From positions 1-8,514 of the forward strand of contig DOWN01000078.1 of assembly GCA_003519545.1 (NCBI GenBank): a stretch of DNA of 8,514 bases, read 5' to 3'. The position numbers were made by a program, and so were the translations under genes. The notes below the pieces were generated by a model that ran no database searches, was not told where the DNA came from, and worked only from the letters and a program-made list of their open reading frames with translations. This stretch comes from Bacteroidota bacterium (GTDB lineage Bacteria; Bacteroidota; Ignavibacteria; Tepidaquicellales; Tepidaquicellaceae). This document shows, in pieces, positions 6,919-8,514 of the stretch; position 1 is the first letter of the stretch, and each line of letters opens with the position of its first letter.

Positions 6919-8387
6919 AGTTTTCTTCTTAATCTCGCTTTTGGGATATTCATTGCTTCCCTGTATTTTGCAACTGTTCTTCGTGCAATTTTAAAGCCTA
7001 AATTATTTAACTCATTTGCCAAGTCATCGTCTGTTAATGGCTTCGCAGAATTTTCTTTTTCTATTATTTCTTTAATTTTATTTTTTATTTCTTTTGTTGA
7101 TACATCATCACCTTCTTCAGTTTTGAGATAATTACTGAAAAAGAATTTTAATTCATAAATTCCGAAATCAGTCTGAACATACTTCCCTCTTACCGTTCTG
7201 CTGACGGTAGAAATATCCATATTTATATCTTCTGCTACGTCTTTTTCATACATCGGTTTCAAGCCTTCTCCTTTGTTTTCAAAAAAATCATATTGCCTGA
7301 TTAAAATGCTGTTCATAACCTTTATCATCGTTTCTCTTCTCGATTTTATCGCATCCAAAAACCATTTTGCTCTTTCAAAATTTACCTGAACAAAATCTTT
7401 AGTTTCTTTTGTAAGTTTGCTTTTTTCATTCAAAATCATATTTCTGTAACCATTGTTTAACTTGAGTTGCGGAATTCCTTTGTCATTCAATGTTACTATA
7501 TATTCATCATCTTTTTTTGTTACCAACAAATCCGGATAAATAAATGATCTGTCTTCCAATGATTCAGCAATACCGGGTTTTGGATTTAACTTTGCGATGG
7601 TTTCAAAAACTCTGTTAACAGTTTCCTGATCTATTTGAAGTTCTTTACAGATTTTTTCATAATTTTTTAATCTGAATTCTTCAAAATAATTATTTAAAAT
7701 AGAATCACATAATTTTTTAATTCTTGAATCTATTGCAAGTTCATCAAGTTGAGTTAATAAACATTCAACAAGGTTATGAGACGCAATTCCTACAGGTTCA
7801 AATCTCTTTATGTGATTCAAAACATTTTTGACATCATCGAGAGAAAAAGTTTCATTTTCATATTCAGTTCCGTATTTCATTCTTTCTATTTCAGCAAGTA
7901 TCTCTTCGTCTGTTTCTCTAAGATATCCGTCATCATCAAGATTACCGATAATATGTTCACCAATATATATTTCTTTATCTGATAATCCCGACATATGAAG
8001 TTGAGAAATTAAATTATCAGAAAAAGAAGTTTCATCTTTCCATAAATTCTCAAGTTTAGAAGTTTCATTATCTTTAAAATCCATATTTGTCTTATATCCG
8101 TCTGAATCATTTTCAAAATAATCATCCCAGTTATATTCATCCGCTTTAGACATATCATCAAGACTTTCAGTATCATCACTCGATTTATCTTTATCAGTTG
8201 TATCCGATTCCTGACTTTGAGAATCACTGTCAACAATCTCCAAATCTTCAAGAAAAGGATTTAATTCAAGTTCCTGTTTCATCATTTGCTCTAAAGCAAT
8301 AGTCGGCACAGCCAAAAGACTTTGTCTCTGGATTATCTGTGGTAATATTTTCTGACTTAGTTTCTGACTTTGAGTTTGCTTTAACAT
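6915..8387 (-). CDS. rpoN: RNA polymerase sigma-54 factor
   Basis: A complete 490-residue sigma-54, near the family's usual length. It directs RNA polymerase to -24/-12 promoters that need an AAA+ activator. Region I (about 1-50) has the Gln-rich, leucine-patterned start ending in [12 protein letters not shown], which answers to activators. Region II (about 51-120) is a strongly acidic, Ser/Asp-rich linker. The core-binding domain follows, with GNLDDDGYL (148-156), RFEPVGIAS (195-203) and LNPKPG (267-272). [15 protein letters not shown] (340-354) precedes the helix-turn-helix region, which runs through [18 protein letters not shown] (392-409). The RpoN box [10 protein letters not shown] is perfect at 468-477 and binds the -24 element. 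The stop overlaps the hslV start (ATGA) and the ATG overlaps the stop of the preceding gene by 7 bases. The sigma-54 activator and target genes cannot be identified within this window. Confidence 0.97.
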   Translation of the reverse strand: MLKQTQSQKLSQKILPQIIQRQSLLAVPTIALEQMMKQELELNPFLEDLEIVDSDSQSQESDTTDKDKSSDDTESLDDMSKADEYNWDDYFENDSDGYKTNMDFKDNETSKLENLWKDETSFSDNLISQLHMSGLSDKEIYIGEHIIGNLDDDGYLRETDEEILAEIERMKYGTEYENETFSLDDVKNVLNHIKRFEPVGIASHNLVECLLTQLDELAIDSRIKKLCDSILNNYFEEFRLKNYEKICKELQIDQETVNRVFETIAKLNPKPGIAESLEDRSFIYPDLLVTKKDDEYIVTLNDKGIPQLKLNNGYRNMILNEKSKLTKETKDFVQVNFERAKWFLDAIKSRRETMIKVMNSILIRQYDFFENKGEGLKPMYEKDVAEDINMDISTVSRTVRGKYVQTDFGIYELKFFFSNYLKTEEGDDVSTKEIKNKIKEIIEKENSAKPLTDDDLANELNNLGFKIARRTVAKYREAMNIPKARLRRKL

Positions 8388-8514
8388 TTGTTTAAATAAT
8401 TTTCATTAATTTGATTATATGTTTCAGTTCCTAATTCTCTGATTAATGCTTCTTTTACAAATTCAAATATTGTTAGATTGTTTTTTTCACCATTTTCCAA
8501 AGCATAATTACACA
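8381..8514 (-). CDS. C-terminal end of an unrecognised protein upstream of rpoN (partial)
   Basis: On the minus strand a frame is open from the window edge (first full codon at 8512) for 43 residues to a TAA at 8383-8381. The other two frames close almost at once or within 14 codons. The peptide ends [13 protein letters not shown] and contains a helix-like segment around LTIFEFVKEALIRELG. Its composition, rich in Glu, Lys, Asn and Leu, is like the neighbouring real genes. The stop overlaps the rpoN start as ATGTTAA, which continues the overlap pattern of the three junctions downstream. I infer a real coding end in the same operon. In many bacteria lptB lies before rpoN, but this ending does not resemble LptB as I know it, and I assign no function. 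Confidence 0.6.
   Translation of the reverse strand, partial: CNYALENGEKNNLTIFEFVKEALIRELGTETYNQINENYLNKC

Noticed and set aside
6581..6994. Plus-strand open frame of 137 codons opposite hslV and the end of rpoN
   Set aside because: It is antisense to two conserved genes. The hydrophobic C-terminus looks like a membrane segment but comes from the complement of the charged RpoN C-terminus.
8009..8251. Minus-strand open frame of 80 codons inside rpoN in another frame
   Set aside because: It is a frame-shifted reading of the acidic region II of rpoN; the Ile/Met/Lys-rich product is a by-product of GAT/GAA codons.
8388..8514. Intergenic promoter region for rpoN
   Set aside because: The stretch is occupied by an open frame that overlaps the rpoN start, so it looks like coding sequence; no clear promoter motif was seen.

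Overview
The window reads as a piece of an AT-rich bacterial chromosome, roughly one third G+C by eye, and it is almost fully coding. The likely source is the Bacteroidota/Chlorobi/Ignavibacteria (FCB) lineage. Four things point there: A-rich leaders without Shine-Dalgarno motifs, a small secreted beta-barrel protein ending in Phe, low G+C, and sigma-54 next to HslVU. This placement is an inference from style and not from a database match.

Left half, plus strand (1-4157): the 3' end of gatB (tRNA-dependent amidotransferase subunit B) is followed 5 bases later by tpiA (triosephosphate isomerase). Three acyl-CoA genes come next: a biosynthetic-type acetyl-CoA acetyltransferase, a 3-hydroxybutyryl-CoA dehydrogenase and a short-chain (butyryl-type) acyl-CoA dehydrogenase. 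All gaps are 36 bases or less, so one transcript is plausible. The three enzymes cover three of the four steps between acetyl-CoA and butyryl-CoA, in either direction. The crotonase step and the electron-transfer flavoprotein are not in the window.

Middle (4158-4223): a convergent junction carries a near-perfect palindrome with a T run, probably a shared terminator.

Right half, minus strand (8514 down to 4224): an operon packed by overlapping stop and start codons. Its order is the tail of an unrecognised gene, rpoN (sigma-54), hslV (peptidase), hslU (AAA+ unfoldase), then a secreted beta-barrel protein. The junctions are ATGTTAA, ATGA, TAATG and ATGA, so translational coupling along the whole block is likely.

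Every identified gene belongs to a known family and looks intact. I see no mobile element, CRISPR array, RNA gene or clearly new system, and no gene-free stretch longer than 66 bases. The points most worth a second look are the overlap-linked rpoN-hslV-hslU-barrel operon, the incomplete butyryl-CoA gene set, and the unidentified gene entering from the right edge.
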